From contig NZ_JAHYCB010000002.1 in NCBI RefSeq assembly GCF_019430945.1, positions 310,001 through 374,000 of the forward strand: 64,000 nt of DNA, written 5' to 3'. Positions within the stretch are counted from its first letter, which is position 1, and every line of letters begins with the position of its first letter. Made by a program: the position numbers and the translations under genes. Below, one piece after another: positions 17,634-26,711 of this stretch. Below the pieces are notes generated by a model. The model saw only the letters and a list, made by a program, of their open reading frames with translations. It had not been told where the DNA came from and made no database searches. Source of the stretch: Neorhizobium populisoli (GTDB lineage: Bacteria; Pseudomonadota; Alphaproteobacteria; Rhizobiales; Rhizobiaceae).

Positions 17634-18143
17634 TCAATTTACTCTGAGCTGAAAACCGTCGATCGCGAGTGGAGCAGGGGCCATTGCGGCGGCAGTGATT
17701 CCCGACACGCCGTCGATCTCCTTGGGGAGAGCGCCGGTTGTGGATTCGACATCGACGCCATCGCCGGTCGAGGCCGTCGTGGCGAGTTCGTTCTCGGTCG
17801 AACCGTTGCTTTGCGGATGAAGCGCGGCGACAGCCTTCTCCTCCGCCATCCAGTCGGGAAGCTTGCTGACATAGATGACCGGTGAGCCGCCGAACCAGAC
17901 TTCGGTACGGACGAGTTTTTTCTCGCCATTGATCTCGACGATATCCGTCTTCTGGGTACCGTTTGCCAGCTCGGGCACCTTGTAGGTGGAGCTGCGGTTT
18001 TTCTCTACAATCGGCGGGCAATCGGTGCAGCGCTTCTCGACGATGCTCGGGCCGGATGCATGGCCGCTGCCGATCGCGACGATCGACGAGGCGAAAGCCG
18101 AGCTGCTTGCCAATACCATTGCAGTCGCGAGGAGGAGACGCAT
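17634..18143 (-). CDS. secreted protein, HPE1-like (hypothetical)
   Basis: A 169-residue protein with a clean signal peptide (MRLLLATAMVLASSSAFA) and a mature part that begins SSIVAIGSGHASGPSIVEKRC. It has a close cysteine pair (C-T-D-C near residues 38-41) and a basic middle (IVEINGEKKLVRTEVWFGGSPVIYVSKLPDWM). This pattern fits what rhizobial genomes label a plant virulence effector HPE1-like domain protein; that name comes from similarity and no effector function can be concluded. The C-terminal 70 residues are low in complexity and acidic. The ATG at 18143 follows a possible GTG and has AAGGAT about 8 bases upstream. The gene stands alone between the chemoreceptors and purD. Confidence 0.6.
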   Translation of the reverse strand: MRLLLATAMVLASSSAFASSIVAIGSGHASGPSIVEKRCTDCPPIVEKNRSSTYKVPELANGTQKTDIVEINGEKKLVRTEVWFGGSPVIYVSKLPDWMAEEKAVAALHPQSNGSTENELATTASTGDGVDVESTTGALPKEIDGVSGITAAAMAPAPLAIDGFQLRVN

Positions 18144-18242
18144 CACCGAGATCCTTCTTTTAGTAAGCCAAGAAGTATCGCGGTTTCGTTTCGATCCCGT
18201 CAGGAGAATCGGTAAATTTTGAATGAAACGGCCTCAGCCGGA

Positions 18243-19514
18243 TCAGTTTTTTTCACGCGCCACAGCCTGCCAGCCGATATCGCGGCGGCAGAAGCCGTTC
18301 TGCCATTCCACGCGGTCCACCAGCGCGTAGGCGTGCGCCTGCGCCTCGGCGACGGTCTTGCCCGTCGCGGTGACGTTCAGCACGCGACCGCCGGTCGCGA
18401 CCAGTGCGCCGTCTTTCAAAGCGGTCCCGGCATGAAACACCTTTTCGCCGGGTCCTGTCTGTGGCAGCGCCGCGATCGGCGTGCCCTTGTCATAAGAACC
18501 CGGATAGCCCTTCGACGCCATGACGACAGTCAGCGCCACGTCGTCGCTCCATTCGGCGGAAACCTGGTCGAGCGTGCCTGACGCCGCGGCGTAAAGCAGG
18601 TCGAGGAGATCGCTCTCCAGGCGCATCATCAGCACCTGCGTTTCCGGATCACCGAAGCGGACATTGTATTCGATCAGTTCCGGCCCCTTGGCGGTGATCA
18701 TCAGGCCGGCGAAAAACACGCCGGTGAAGGGATAGCCGCTCTCCGCCATGCCGCGGATCGTCGGTTCGATGATCTCCTTCATGGTGCGGGAGACCATCTC
18801 TGCCGTCATGACAGGCGCCGGCGAATAGGCGCCCATGCCGCCGGTATTCGGGCCGGTATCACCATCGCCGACGCGCTTGTGGTCCTGTGCGGTGGCGAGC
18901 GCCAGCGCGGTCTTGCCGTCGGACAGGCAGAAGAAGCTCGCCTCCTCGCCGTCGAGATAGGCCTCGACCACGACTTCAGCACCGGCTGCGCCGAACGCGC
19001 CGTCGAAGCAGTCGTCGATTGCCGCCAGTGCTTCCTCGACTGTCATTGCGACCGTGACGCCCTTGCCGGCCGCCAGCCCATCCGCCTTCACGACGATCGG
19101 CGCACCTTGTTCGCACACGTAGGCCTTTGCCGCAGCGGCATCGGTGAAGCGCTGGTAGGCGCCAGTCGGGATGTCGTAGCGGGCGCAAAGATCCTTGGTG
19201 AAGCCTTTGGAGCCTTCCAGCTGTGCCGCGGCGGCAGATGGGCCAAAAACGGTAATGCCCGCACCGCGCAGGGCATCCGCAAGGCCCGCGACCAGCGGTG
19301 CTTCGGGTCCGATGACAACAAGGTCGATCGCCTTGTCGCGACAGAAGCCAGCGACGGCCTGATGATCGTCGATATTGAGATCGACGGCGGCCGCATGTTC
19401 GGCGATGCCCGGATTGCCGGGGGCGACATAGAATTCGGAAAGTTTCGGAGACTGGGCGAGTTTCCAGGCCAGCGCATGCTCGCGTCCGCCCGATCCGATC
19501 AAGAGAACCTTCAT
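18243..19514 (-). CDS. purD: phosphoribosylamine-glycine ligase
   Basis: A 423-residue ATP-grasp enzyme that joins glycine to 5-phosphoribosylamine, the second step of purine synthesis. Seen in the sequence: the N-terminal [34 protein letters not shown], the ATP-grasp lid [32 protein letters not shown], and metal-binding [15 protein letters not shown]. Length and motifs are standard. ATG 19514 is chosen because the Rossmann-like first strand starts there; the frame extends 10 residues further up without conserved character. It is transcribed alone. An inverted repeat AGGGCCG / CGGCCCT (19584-19620) lies in its upstream region; its role is unknown. Confidence 0.96.
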   Translation of the reverse strand: MKVLLIGSGGREHALAWKLAQSPKLSEFYVAPGNPGIAEHAAAVDLNIDDHQAVAGFCRDKAIDLVVIGPEAPLVAGLADALRGAGITVFGPSAAAAQLEGSKGFTKDLCARYDIPTGAYQRFTDAAAAKAYVCEQGAPIVVKADGLAAGKGVTVAMTVEEALAAIDDCFDGAFGAAGAEVVVEAYLDGEEASFFCLSDGKTALALATAQDHKRVGDGDTGPNTGGMGAYSPAPVMTAEMVSRTMKEIIEPTIRGMAESGYPFTGVFFAGLMITAKGPELIEYNVRFGDPETQVLMMRLESDLLDLLYAAASGTLDQVSAEWSDDVALTVVMASKGYPGSYDKGTPIAALPQTGPGEKVFHAGTALKDGALVATGGRVLNVTATGKTVAEAQAHAYALVDRVEWQNGFCRRDIGWQAVAREKN

Positions 19515-19701
19515 GTCCCGCCCTCGCGCCTCATCTGGAAACATATCCTTTGGGGCGGTTAAGGGGAGGGCGGGAAAAGGTCAAGGGCCGTTGAACATTC
19601 CGCCTCAGTTCGGCGGCCCTCGATTGCTGCATCTTGTCTGAATGTGGCCGGCAGCCTCTACCGTCTGAGAGAAACGGAGGAAAGGCCGTCGGCAAATCCC
19701 C

Positions 19702-19893
19702 TTAGGTTCGCCCTCGTCGAATGTTCAGTGTCGTCTGGAAGATCACCCTGTTGCGATAGGCCAGAAACGGCACGGGCTCGTCCCTGGCCCGCGCGTTGTC
19801 GAGCTTTTCGTCGAGATAGGAAATGACGGCTTCGAGTTCTTCGGTCGCAACCGCCGTGTCTGAGGCCAGAATCCTGGCTGCTTTCTTCGGCAT
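19702..19893 (-). CDS. small basic hypothetical protein
   Basis: A 63-residue protein beginning MPKKAARILASDTAVATEELEAV, with a helical middle (ISYLDEKLDNARARDEP) and a basic end. I recognise no family. GGAGGT lies directly before the ATG at 19893, the best ribosome site in this stretch, so I prefer it to upstream in-frame ATGs at 19905 and 19998. It stands alone between purD and tex. It could be a real small gene or chance coding; the strong ribosome site is the main support. Confidence 0.45.
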   Translation of the reverse strand: MPKKAARILASDTAVATEELEAVISYLDEKLDNARARDEPVPFLAYRNRVIFQTTLNIRRGRT

Positions 19894-20125
19894 ACATACC
19901 TCCATTCCTGTCCGCTTCATGCGGCGGAGGGGAATGTAGGCCTCAACTTGGAAAGGTGAGAGGTTGTCACCTCTTTTCCACAGCAGCGTGGTTAGCATTT
20001 GTCAAACGCGTATCGTTCCGGCACATCCGCTGCTCTCCATCAATCTGTGGAACCGGTGAGGGCCTGCGTTGCCTTGCCACAAAGTTTGATTATGTTCGCC
20101 CCTCCTGTTTTGGAAGAGGACCTAC

Positions 20126-22423
20126 ATGGCCGCCGATATCCGTTTCCTTTCCGCCGCGATCGCCGCTGAAATCAACGCCCGCCCCGAACAGGCGGCTGCC
20201 GCGATCGGGCTGATCGACGAGGGCGCCACGGTTCCCTTCATCGCCCGCTACCGCAAGGAAGTGACCGGCGGCCTGGACGATACGCAGCTGCGCAATCTCT
20301 CCGAACGGCTTGTCTATCTGCGCGAGCTGGAAGCTCGTCGCGCCTCGATCGTCGACTCGATCAACGGCCAGGGCAAGATGACCGACGAGCTCTCGGGCAA
20401 GATCGCCAGGGCCGCCACCAAGGCGGAGCTGGAAGACCTCTACCTTCCCTACAAGCCCAAGCGCCGTACCCGCGCCGAGATCGCCCGCGAGCGCGGCCTC
20501 GGCCCGCTGGCGGATGCGATCTGGGCAGACCGCTCCATCGACCCGGCGAAGCTCGCCGAGACCTATGTGACGGGCGAAGTTACCGACGTGAAGACGGCGC
20601 TGGATGGCGCCCGCGATATCGTCGCGGAAAACATCTCGGAAAACGCCGACCTGCTCGGCAAGCTGCGCCAGCACATGCGCGACGGCGCGCAGCTGAAGGC
20701 GCGTGTCGTCGATGGCAAGCAGGAAGTCGGCGCCAAGTTCTCCGACTATTTCGACCATACGGAACGTTGGGCGAATGCCCCGGGCCACCGGGCGCTCGCC
20801 ATGCTGCGCGGTTGGAACGAGGAATTCCTGACGCTGACGATCGATGTCGATGCCGACGATCCGTCGCCGGTCAAGCCCGCTCAGCGCATCATCGCCCTTG
20901 CCTTCGACATCCGTGACAAGGGCGCTGCCGACCGTTGGTTGATAGAGGTTGCGGGCTGGACCTGGCGCGTGAAACTCTCCGTTTCTCTGTCGCTCGACTT
21001 GATGCGCGAACTGCGCGAGAGGGCCGAGGAGGAGGCGATCCATGTCTTTGCCCGTAACCTCAAGGACCTGCTGCTGGCCGCCCCGGCCGGCTCGCGTTCC
21101 ACGATGGGCCTCGATCCGGGCATTCGTACCGGCGTCAAGGTCGCGATCGTCGATGCCACCGGCAAGCTGCTGGAAACCACGACGGTCTATCCTTTCCCGC
21201 CGAGGAATGACGTTCGCGGCACCCAGGCGGAGCTGGCCTCGCTCGTCCGCAAGCACAATGTCGAGCTGATCGCCATCGGCAACGGCACCGGCAGCCGCGA
21301 GACGGAAAAGCTCGTCACAGACATGCTGACGGCGCTGCCCGCTCCGAAGCCCACCAAGGTCATCGTCTCGGAAGCCGGCGCATCGGTTTATTCCGCCTCG
21401 GAAACCGCCGCATTGGAATTCCCGCAGCTCGACGTGTCGCTGCGTGGCGCCGTGTCGATTGCCCGCCGCCTGCAGGATCCGCTCGCCGAACTCGTCAAGA
21501 TCGAGCCGAAATCGATCGGCGTCGGCCAGTACCAGCACGATGTCGACCAAAACAAGCTCTCACGCTCGCTCGATGCCGTCGTCGAAGACGCGGTGAATGC
21601 CGTCGGTGTCGATCTCAACATGGCGTCGGCCCCGCTACTGTCTCGCGTGTCCGGCCTCAGCCGCTCGATTGCCGAAGCGATCGTTGCCCATCGGGACGCC
21701 AATGGTGCCTTCGCCAGCCGCCGCGACCTTCTGAAGGTTGCCCGCCTCGGCAACCGCACCTTCGAACAGGCCGCCGGCTTCCTGCGCATTCCGAATGGCA
21801 AGGAACCGCTCGATTCCTCGTCCGTCCACCCGGAAGCCTATGGCGTCGCCAAGAAGATCGTCGCCGCCTGTGGCCGGGATCTCCGCAGCCTGATGGGCGA
21901 TAGCGCGACACTGAAGGCGCTCGATCCGAAAAAATTCATCGACGAGCAGTTCGGCCTGCCGACGGTCAAGGACATCATCTCGGAACTGGAAAAACCCGGC
22001 CGCGACCCGCGCCCGAGCTTCAAGACGGCCACCTTCGCGGAAGGGGTCAACGAGATTTCCGACCTGGTGCCGGGCATGATGCTGGAAGGTACGGTCACCA
22101 ACGTCGCTGCTTTCGGCGCTTTCGTCGATATCGGCGTACATCAGGACGGGCTCGTCCACGTCTCGCAACTCGCCGACCGCTTCATCAAGGACCCGCATGA
22201 AGTGGTGAAGGCCGGCGACGTCGTGAAAGTGCGCGTCGTCGAGGTGGACGCGAAGCGCAAACGCATCGCCCTGACCATGCGCAAGGACGGCGGAGAGGCG
22301 GCTCCCGCACCCCGCGGCGGCGAGCGAGCCAAGCCCTCGGATCAAAAATTTATGAAAACGGAGAAGCCTTCTTCGCAGGGGGCTTTCGGCGCAGCACTCG
22401 CGGAAGCTTTAAAACGGAAGTAA
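20126..22423 (+). CDS. tex: Tex-family RNA-binding protein
   Basis: A 765-residue Tex protein, a conserved bacterial nucleic-acid-binding factor related to eukaryotic Spt6. Parts in order: N-terminal helical Tex region ([20 protein letters not shown] near residues 32-51), central YqgF/RNase H-like domain ([18 protein letters not shown], about residue 325), double helix-hairpin-helix region ([20 protein letters not shown]), and a C-terminal S1 domain ([22 protein letters not shown], about 655-725) followed by a short disordered tail. Length is usual for the family. It has its own promoter region and ends at a strong terminator, so it is a single-gene transcript. Confidence 0.95.
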   Translation: MAADIRFLSAAIAAEINARPEQAAAAIGLIDEGATVPFIARYRKEVTGGLDDTQLRNLSERLVYLRELEARRASIVDSINGQGKMTDELSGKIARAATKAELEDLYLPYKPKRRTRAEIARERGLGPLADAIWADRSIDPAKLAETYVTGEVTDVKTALDGARDIVAENISENADLLGKLRQHMRDGAQLKARVVDGKQEVGAKFSDYFDHTERWANAPGHRALAMLRGWNEEFLTLTIDVDADDPSPVKPAQRIIALAFDIRDKGAADRWLIEVAGWTWRVKLSVSLSLDLMRELRERAEEEAIHVFARNLKDLLLAAPAGSRSTMGLDPGIRTGVKVAIVDATGKLLETTTVYPFPPRNDVRGTQAELASLVRKHNVELIAIGNGTGSRETEKLVTDMLTALPAPKPTKVIVSEAGASVYSASETAALEFPQLDVSLRGAVSIARRLQDPLAELVKIEPKSIGVGQYQHDVDQNKLSRSLDAVVEDAVNAVGVDLNMASAPLLSRVSGLSRSIAEAIVAHRDANGAFASRRDLLKVARLGNRTFEQAAGFLRIPNGKEPLDSSSVHPEAYGVAKKIVAACGRDLRSLMGDSATLKALDPKKFIDEQFGLPTVKDIISELEKPGRDPRPSFKTATFAEGVNEISDLVPGMMLEGTVTNVAAFGAFVDIGVHQDGLVHVSQLADRFIKDPHEVVKAGDVVKVRVVEVDAKRKRIALTMRKDGGEAAPAPRGGERAKPSDQKFMKTEKPSSQGAFGAALAEALKRK

Positions 22424-22460
22424 TTTTTATTGGCTTTCGTCAAGTTTCAATCACAGGATG

Positions 22461-22497
22461 CAGGTCGTCGAACAGAGGTTTGACGACCTGTTTTTTT
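22461..22497 (+). terminator. rho-independent terminator of tex
   Basis: A 12-base stem, CAGGTCGTCGAA with TTTGACGACCTG (one G-T pair), a short CAGAGG loop, and seven Ts directly after. It begins 38 bases past the tex stop and is the cleanest intrinsic terminator in the window. Confidence 0.93.
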
Positions 22498-22561
22498 GTG
22501 TCATTTTGATGTCGGGAATGCGCTTGAAACTCGGCAGAAACATATTAAGTTTTGCAATTAG

Positions 22562-22574
22562 TAAGGCAGCCTTA
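22562..22574. promoter_or_regulatory. palindrome in the cfa promoter region
   Basis: TAAGGC-A-GCCTTA is a perfect inverted repeat 20 bases before the cfa start codon, between a possible promoter and the ribosome site GGAGGTGAG. It could be an operator or an mRNA hairpin; it matches no motif I can name. Confidence 0.3.
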
Positions 22575-22593
22575 GTATATCGGAGGTGAGTCT

Positions 22594-23850
22594 ATGGCCT
22601 CGTCCCTTCACATTCTTCTCAGCAAAATCATCAAAATCGGAACGCTTACCGTCAGGGGATCCGGCGGCGAGCAGCACTATGGCGGAGGAGGGGGCAGGAA
22701 AGTCACCATCCGCTTCACCGACGAGGCGGCCGAGCGCGCCATGGTCGGCGACCCGCAGCTTCAGCTCGGCGAACTCTATATGGACGGCCGGCTCGTGGTC
22801 GAAGAGGGGGACATCTACGAGTTCCTCGCGCTCATCAAGGACAACACGCTGAGCGAAGGCCTGACATTCGGCATTATCATGCGCAGCGTCGGCCGGATGA
22901 TCGCTTCGCAGTTCCGCAACCGCGTGCCGATCAACCACAATCGCAAGAACGTCGCCCATCATTACGATCTCGACGAAAAGCTGTTCTCGCTGTTTCTCGA
23001 CGAGGACTGGCAATATTCCTGCGCCTATTTCAATCCGCCGGGTATTTCGCTCGATGAGGCGCAGATCGCCAAGAAGCGCCACATCGTCGCGAAACTTCTT
23101 GCCGAGCCAGGCCAGAGAGCGCTGGAAATCGGCTCCGGCTGGGGCGGCATGGCCATGTATCTGTCGGAGTCCTCCGGCGTCGACGTCACCGGCATCACGC
23201 TCTCGACCGAGCAGCTCAAGATTTCCCGCGAACGCGCGATGAAGCGCGGGCTTGCCCATAGCGTCCGTTTCGAGCTGCAGGACTATTATTATATGCCGAC
23301 CGCCGACAAATTCGACCGCATCGTCTCGGTCGGCATGTTCGAGCATGTCGGCCGGCTGAACTATCGCAAGTTCTTCAACAAGGTGAACGACGTGCTGGCC
23401 GATGACGGCGTCATGGTGCTGCACTCGATCGGTCAGCCCTATCCGGCGATCTACAACAATCCGTGGATCGAGAAATACATCTTCCCCGGCGGTTACATCC
23501 CGGCGATCTCGGAAGTGCTGCCGGCGATCGAAAAGGCGGGCTTGCTCGTCTCTGACATCGAAATCCTGCCGATGCATTATGCCCACACGCTGCGCCACTG
23601 GCGCGAGCGCTTCATGGCGAACAAGGAAAAGGCGATCGCTCTTTATGACGAGCGTTTCGTGCGCATGTGGGAATTCTATCTCGCCGGTTCCGAAATGGCC
23701 TTCACCCACGAGGCGTTTCACATTTTCCAGATGCAGATCGTCAAGAAGCGCACCGCGGTGCCGGATAATCGCGATTACATCTACGAGAAGGAAGCAGAGC
23801 TGAGGGCTTTCGAACAGCAGCGCATTCCACTGGATAAGATTGCGGTGTGA
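22594..23850 (+). CDS. cfa: cyclopropane-fatty-acyl-phospholipid synthase
   Basis: A 418-residue SAM-dependent enzyme that adds a methylene group across cis double bonds of membrane phospholipid acyl chains, which stiffens the membrane under acid or stationary-phase stress. Seen in the sequence: the N-terminal lipid-binding region, NRKNVAHHYDLDEKLFSLFLD, SYPNPPG-like CAYFNPPGISLDEAQIAKKR, SAM motif LEIGSGWGGMAMYLSE, and the VSVGMFEHVG and HIFQMQIVKKR segments conserved in Cfa. Length is normal. ATG 22594 has a perfect GGAGGTGAG ribosome site. Rhizobia often have two cfa genes, and this sequence does not tell which one it is. It is not in an evident operon. Confidence 0.93.
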   Translation: MASSLHILLSKIIKIGTLTVRGSGGEQHYGGGGGRKVTIRFTDEAAERAMVGDPQLQLGELYMDGRLVVEEGDIYEFLALIKDNTLSEGLTFGIIMRSVGRMIASQFRNRVPINHNRKNVAHHYDLDEKLFSLFLDEDWQYSCAYFNPPGISLDEAQIAKKRHIVAKLLAEPGQRALEIGSGWGGMAMYLSESSGVDVTGITLSTEQLKISRERAMKRGLAHSVRFELQDYYYMPTADKFDRIVSVGMFEHVGRLNYRKFFNKVNDVLADDGVMVLHSIGQPYPAIYNNPWIEKYIFPGGYIPAISEVLPAIEKAGLLVSDIEILPMHYAHTLRHWRERFMANKEKAIALYDERFVRMWEFYLAGSEMAFTHEAFHIFQMQIVKKRTAVPDNRDYIYEKEAELRAFEQQRIPLDKIAV

Positions 23851-23928
23851 GGCTTCAAGCAAAGACGGATGCCGCAATCTTAGCGCGCGTCTAGGAAAAT
23901 ATCCCGGTTCCCCTTAGCTTGCAGAATT

Positions 23929-23944
23929 GGGTCGGCAACGACCC
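23929..23944. other. GNRA-capped hairpin between cfa and a 6-TM gene
   Basis: GGGTCG-GCAA-CGACCC is a perfect 6-bp stem with a GNRA tetraloop, 46 bases before the downstream start codon. There is no T-tract, so it looks like a leader or 3-prime end structure rather than a classical terminator. Confidence 0.35.
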
Positions 23945-23989
23945 GATTCATTCGATCGGGCAGTCGTCCGGTCCAGGGGGCTTTTCAGT

Positions 23990-24724
23990 ATGTATGCGCA
24001 GATTTTCTCGATTATCGTTCGAAACTGGACGTTTTATCTCGCCATGGTGCTTGTTTCTCTGGGGCTGACGCTATTTCAGGAAACGACTGGAACCTCTTCA
24101 ACCAGCGGAGTTGGGATCTTCCTGACGATATACCTCGCCATGATCGTGCAGGGCGCGGTAATCTATTCGACGACGTTCAAGTCGATCACCAGGCATGTGC
24201 CCAGCTTCTATAAGGGCATGTGGCGCTATAGCCTGAAAGCGATCGCGCTCGCAGTGATCGCGCTGATCCTGTCCAGCCCGGCGCTCATCTGGCAAATAAC
24301 CGTATCCAACGGACAAAACCTCCACGGTCTTGTATTTTTCCTCGTCGCATTCATCGTCGTCTATTCGGTATTGATGTCGTGTGTCGGAACCTGGCCGACA
24401 TCCAGCATAACGGGCGTAGGGACCTCACTAAAGGATGCCTGGCGCAGGGGTATTGCAAGTTTCCCCAAGACATTGGGACACCTATTCCTGTCGTTGGTGG
24501 TGATGCAGATCGCCACCATGCTGATAGGCTTTGTTGCGGTTTTCTACTTTCCGGGTGATTTCATCACAGACGGATCTCCGAATGTGCCGATGATATTGCT
24601 ATCTGCGCTTGCATCCTTCATCCAGTGGGTAAGTGTTACTTACGCGGCTGTTGCCCTGGCGCGCGTCTATGTGAGGTTTGGAGCAGACAGCTTGCCGCAT
24701 AGGCTCGCACCCGTCGGCGCTTGA
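23990..24724 (+). CDS. hypothetical six-TM membrane protein
   Basis: A 244-residue protein that is almost entirely hydrophobic, with about six membrane segments (near residues 12-30, 40-60, 80-100, 108-128, 163-183 and 205-225 by eye). I recognise no enzyme or transporter motif. The frame is open 21 residues further upstream, but ATG 23990 has CCAGGGGG at the right distance and starts directly before the first membrane segment. Its codon use is less GC-biased than that of cfa and ubiA around it (for instance ATA, GTA and TTG codons), which suggests later acquisition. It lies 32 bases before ubiA on the same strand. Confidence 0.6.
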   Translation: MYAQIFSIIVRNWTFYLAMVLVSLGLTLFQETTGTSSTSGVGIFLTIYLAMIVQGAVIYSTTFKSITRHVPSFYKGMWRYSLKAIALAVIALILSSPALIWQITVSNGQNLHGLVFFLVAFIVVYSVLMSCVGTWPTSSITGVGTSLKDAWRRGIASFPKTLGHLFLSLVVMQIATMLIGFVAVFYFPGDFITDGSPNVPMILLSALASFIQWVSVTYAAVALARVYVRFGADSLPHRLAPVGA

Positions 24725-24756
24725 CCGCCTCGTCAGCCAACCGATAAAACCGCGGC

Positions 24757-25710
24757 ATGATGACGAACGCCGATAATTTTGCCGGCCGTGTGGCCGATGC
24801 TCCGTCGAACAATTGGGTATATCGGGTGCTGCCTCGGCAGGCCTGGCCCTATGCGCAGCTCGCCCGCTGGGACCGGCCGATCGGCTGGCAGCTTCTCATG
24901 TGGCCCTGCTTCTGGTCGGCGGCGCTGGCGGCCAATGCGGCGGCAAATCTCGGCACCTTTTCGCCTGGCCTGCTCATCTGGCACCTGATCCTGTTTTTCA
25001 TCGGCTCGGTCGCCATGCGAGGGGCCGGCTGCACCTACAACGATCTGGTCGACCACAGAATAGACATGGAGGTCGAGCGCACCCGCTCGCGGCCGCTGCC
25101 GTCCGGCAGGGCGTCGCGTTTCGGCGCGAAAATCTTCATCCTTGTGCAGGCGATTGTCGGCCTGCTCGTCCTCATCCAGTTCAACGGCTTTTCGATCCTG
25201 CTCGGCATCGCGTCGCTAGTGGTGGTGGCAATCTATCCCTTCGCCAAGCGCTTTACCGACTGGCCGCAATTCTTCCTGGGTCTGGCCTTCTCCTGGGGGG
25301 CGCTCATGGGTTGGGCAGCGGTATTCGGCGGCCTGTCCTGGGCGGCGATCTGGCTTTATCTGGCGGCGGTCGCCTGGACGATCGGTTACGACACGATCTA
25401 TGCACACCAGGACAAGGAAGATGACGAACTCGTCGGCGTGCGCTCGACGGCGCGCCTGTTCGGAGACGATACGAAGGCCTGGCTGATCGGCCTTTACGGC
25501 CTGACACTGCTGTTCATGATCCTGGCCTTCGTTTCAGCGGGCGCAGGCCTGATGGCCTATCTCGGCCTTCTTGTCGCGGCCGGCATGTTCGCCCGGCAGA
25601 TCGTCGTGCTTGATATCGAGGACGGGGACCAGTGCCTCAGGCTCTTCAAGTCGAACCACCATGTGGGGGCGATCCTGTTTGCCGGTCTGGTGTTGGCGCT
25701 GGTTATTTAA
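24757..25710 (+). CDS. ubiA: 4-hydroxybenzoate polyprenyltransferase
   Basis: A 317-residue membrane prenyltransferase that attaches the polyprenyl tail to 4-hydroxybenzoate in ubiquinone synthesis. Two aspartate-rich motifs that bind Mg-diphosphate are visible: NDLVDHRIDMEVERTRSRPLP (about residue 94) and GYDTIYAHQDKEDDELVGV (about 210). Eight or so membrane segments are expected and fit the hydrophobic stretches seen. The start is MM (24757 or 24760). It follows the 6-TM gene by 32 bases and ends at a bidirectional terminator hairpin. The role in ubiquinone is established for the family. Confidence 0.95.
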   Translation: MMTNADNFAGRVADAPSNNWVYRVLPRQAWPYAQLARWDRPIGWQLLMWPCFWSAALAANAAANLGTFSPGLLIWHLILFFIGSVAMRGAGCTYNDLVDHRIDMEVERTRSRPLPSGRASRFGAKIFILVQAIVGLLVLIQFNGFSILLGIASLVVVAIYPFAKRFTDWPQFFLGLAFSWGALMGWAAVFGGLSWAAIWLYLAAVAWTIGYDTIYAHQDKEDDELVGVRSTARLFGDDTKAWLIGLYGLTLLFMILAFVSAGAGLMAYLGLLVAAGMFARQIVVLDIEDGDQCLRLFKSNHHVGAILFAGLVLALVI

Positions 25711-25715
25711 TGGAA

Positions 25716-25741
25716 AAGCCCGATCGGCTGTGATCGGGCTT
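25716..25741. terminator. bidirectional hairpin between ubiA and the DUF6101 gene
   Basis: A perfect 10-base stem AAGCCCGATC / GATCGGGCTT with a 6-base loop begins 5 bases past the ubiA stop. The minus-strand copy ends in TTTT, so it can serve the convergent DUF6101 gene as well; the plus-strand side lacks a T-tract. Confidence 0.7.
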
Positions 25742-25827
25742 CCATCGGGCGTTTCAGCGCTCCATTCTGGAGCGGCTGGAAACGCTCACTATCGCGCGGG
25801 GCGGTGGACAAAGGGACAAACAAAGCC

Positions 25828-26394
25828 CTAGCGGCGCGCGATAATCTCCTTACCTTCGATCTTCATCGTGACACCCAGGCTGCCGGTGGTACGGCGCACC
25901 AGGAAGCGGGGGCGGCGGGCGGCGAAATAGGAATGGCGGCGGCGCGGCTTGGTGGCGCTGGATCGTACGTCGCCGATGTGGTTTTCCAGCGGACGGGCGA
26001 TGCCGTCGGCTTCGACCATCAGCATGGGAATGCGGAAAGCATCCGACCAGGAGCGCCAGTCTGCGGCGATATCGCAGAGGTCGTGGGCCACCAGAAGCGG
26101 GATGCAGAGATCCGGATCTTCGTGATGCAGTTCCAGCGTCACGGTCACTTCGCCGTCGCCATGATCGATGGCGCGGGCGGCGACACCCTTGAAGGCGCGG
26201 GCCGGAAGAGCGAAGGACAGCGGCAGGCCGCTGGCGGGAAGGATCTTGCGCAGCACGGCGCCGCGCTCGTCGATGGTGATGGTGACATCTCCTGATGTCT
26301 CGCGCAGCGCATAGGTAACCTGCTGCGGGAAACGAGACGGATCGAGCCTCAATGTCGACCCTGCCCAGACGGGCTTCAGAACAGTGTTGGTCAT
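25828..26394 (-). CDS. DUF6101 family protein
   Basis: A 188-residue soluble-looking protein that fits the alphaproteobacterial DUF6101 family by its overall build: an N-terminal SRFPQQVTYALRETSGDVTITIDERGAVLRK segment, a middle with VTVTLELHHEDPDLCIPLLVAHDLCDIAADWRSW, and a very basic arginine-rich C-terminal third (TKPRRRHSYFAARRPRFLVRR). The function is unknown. It starts at ATG 26394, with AAGGG about 10 bases upstream. The 5-prime leader folds into an aptamer-like structure described separately. The family name is recalled, not searched. Confidence 0.7.
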   Translation of the reverse strand: MTNTVLKPVWAGSTLRLDPSRFPQQVTYALRETSGDVTITIDERGAVLRKILPASGLPLSFALPARAFKGVAARAIDHGDGEVTVTLELHHEDPDLCIPLLVAHDLCDIAADWRSWSDAFRIPMLMVEADGIARPLENHIGDVRSSATKPRRRHSYFAARRPRFLVRRTTGSLGVTMKIEGKEIIARR

Positions 26395-26711
26395 CGTTAT
26401 GCTACCCTTGTTTTACCTGAGAGCCGTTCCGGTTTCCCGGCTTGCGTTCTCTGCGGGACTTTTGTCCTCTGATAGCTGAAGCATAGGGCGGGCATGTTCG
26501 AGACAGCTTAAAAATCGCGGTTAAGGAAAGTTTGCCTGATCGAATGGTTAGCAAAACCACCCGGGTTTGGGTTTCCGGAAGGTGAATCGGCCTGAAAAAA
26601 TGCAGTCCGGCCAAGGGCTTGGTAATATCGGCACAGGTCTGAAAAGCCCCGGGCAAGGTGAGTGGGTGATGCTTGCGAAAGCATCATTCCGACTCGTGGG
26701 GCCGCCCGTCC
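26395..26711. other. 317-bp divergent intergenic region
   Basis: This gap separates the divergent DUF6101 and DUF1217 genes. It holds the aptamer-like leader on the left and, near its right end, a hairpin GATGCTT-GCGA-AAGCATC at 26668-26685 that lies 27 bases before the DUF1217 start codon. Promoters for both genes must be here; I cannot place them confidently. Confidence 0.5.
26403..26475 (-). ncRNA. glycine-riboswitch-like leader of the DUF6101 gene (candidate)
   Basis: On the minus strand, 10-80 bases before the DUF6101 start, the sequence has a closing stem AGAG/CTCT, a GGAC-AAAA-GTCC hairpin, a joining strand GAACGCAAG, a hairpin CCGG-GAAA-CCGG, and then GGCTCTCAGGTAAAAC. The order and the CTCTCAGGTAAAA tail match the layout of one glycine riboswitch aptamer (P1, P2, J2/3, P3). 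The conserved GAAGG core of the joining region is not present, so this may be a degenerate, variant or unrelated element. A single domain is seen instead of the usual tandem pair. Confidence 0.4.

Noticed and set aside
19658..19897. 79-codon minus-strand open frame overlapping the small basic gene
   Set aside because: The alternative frame with MPKKAAR has a GGAGGT ribosome site and more protein-like composition.
22558..23877. 439-codon minus-strand open frame across cfa
   Set aside because: cfa on the plus strand has all the family motifs and a perfect ribosome site; this frame is its shadow.
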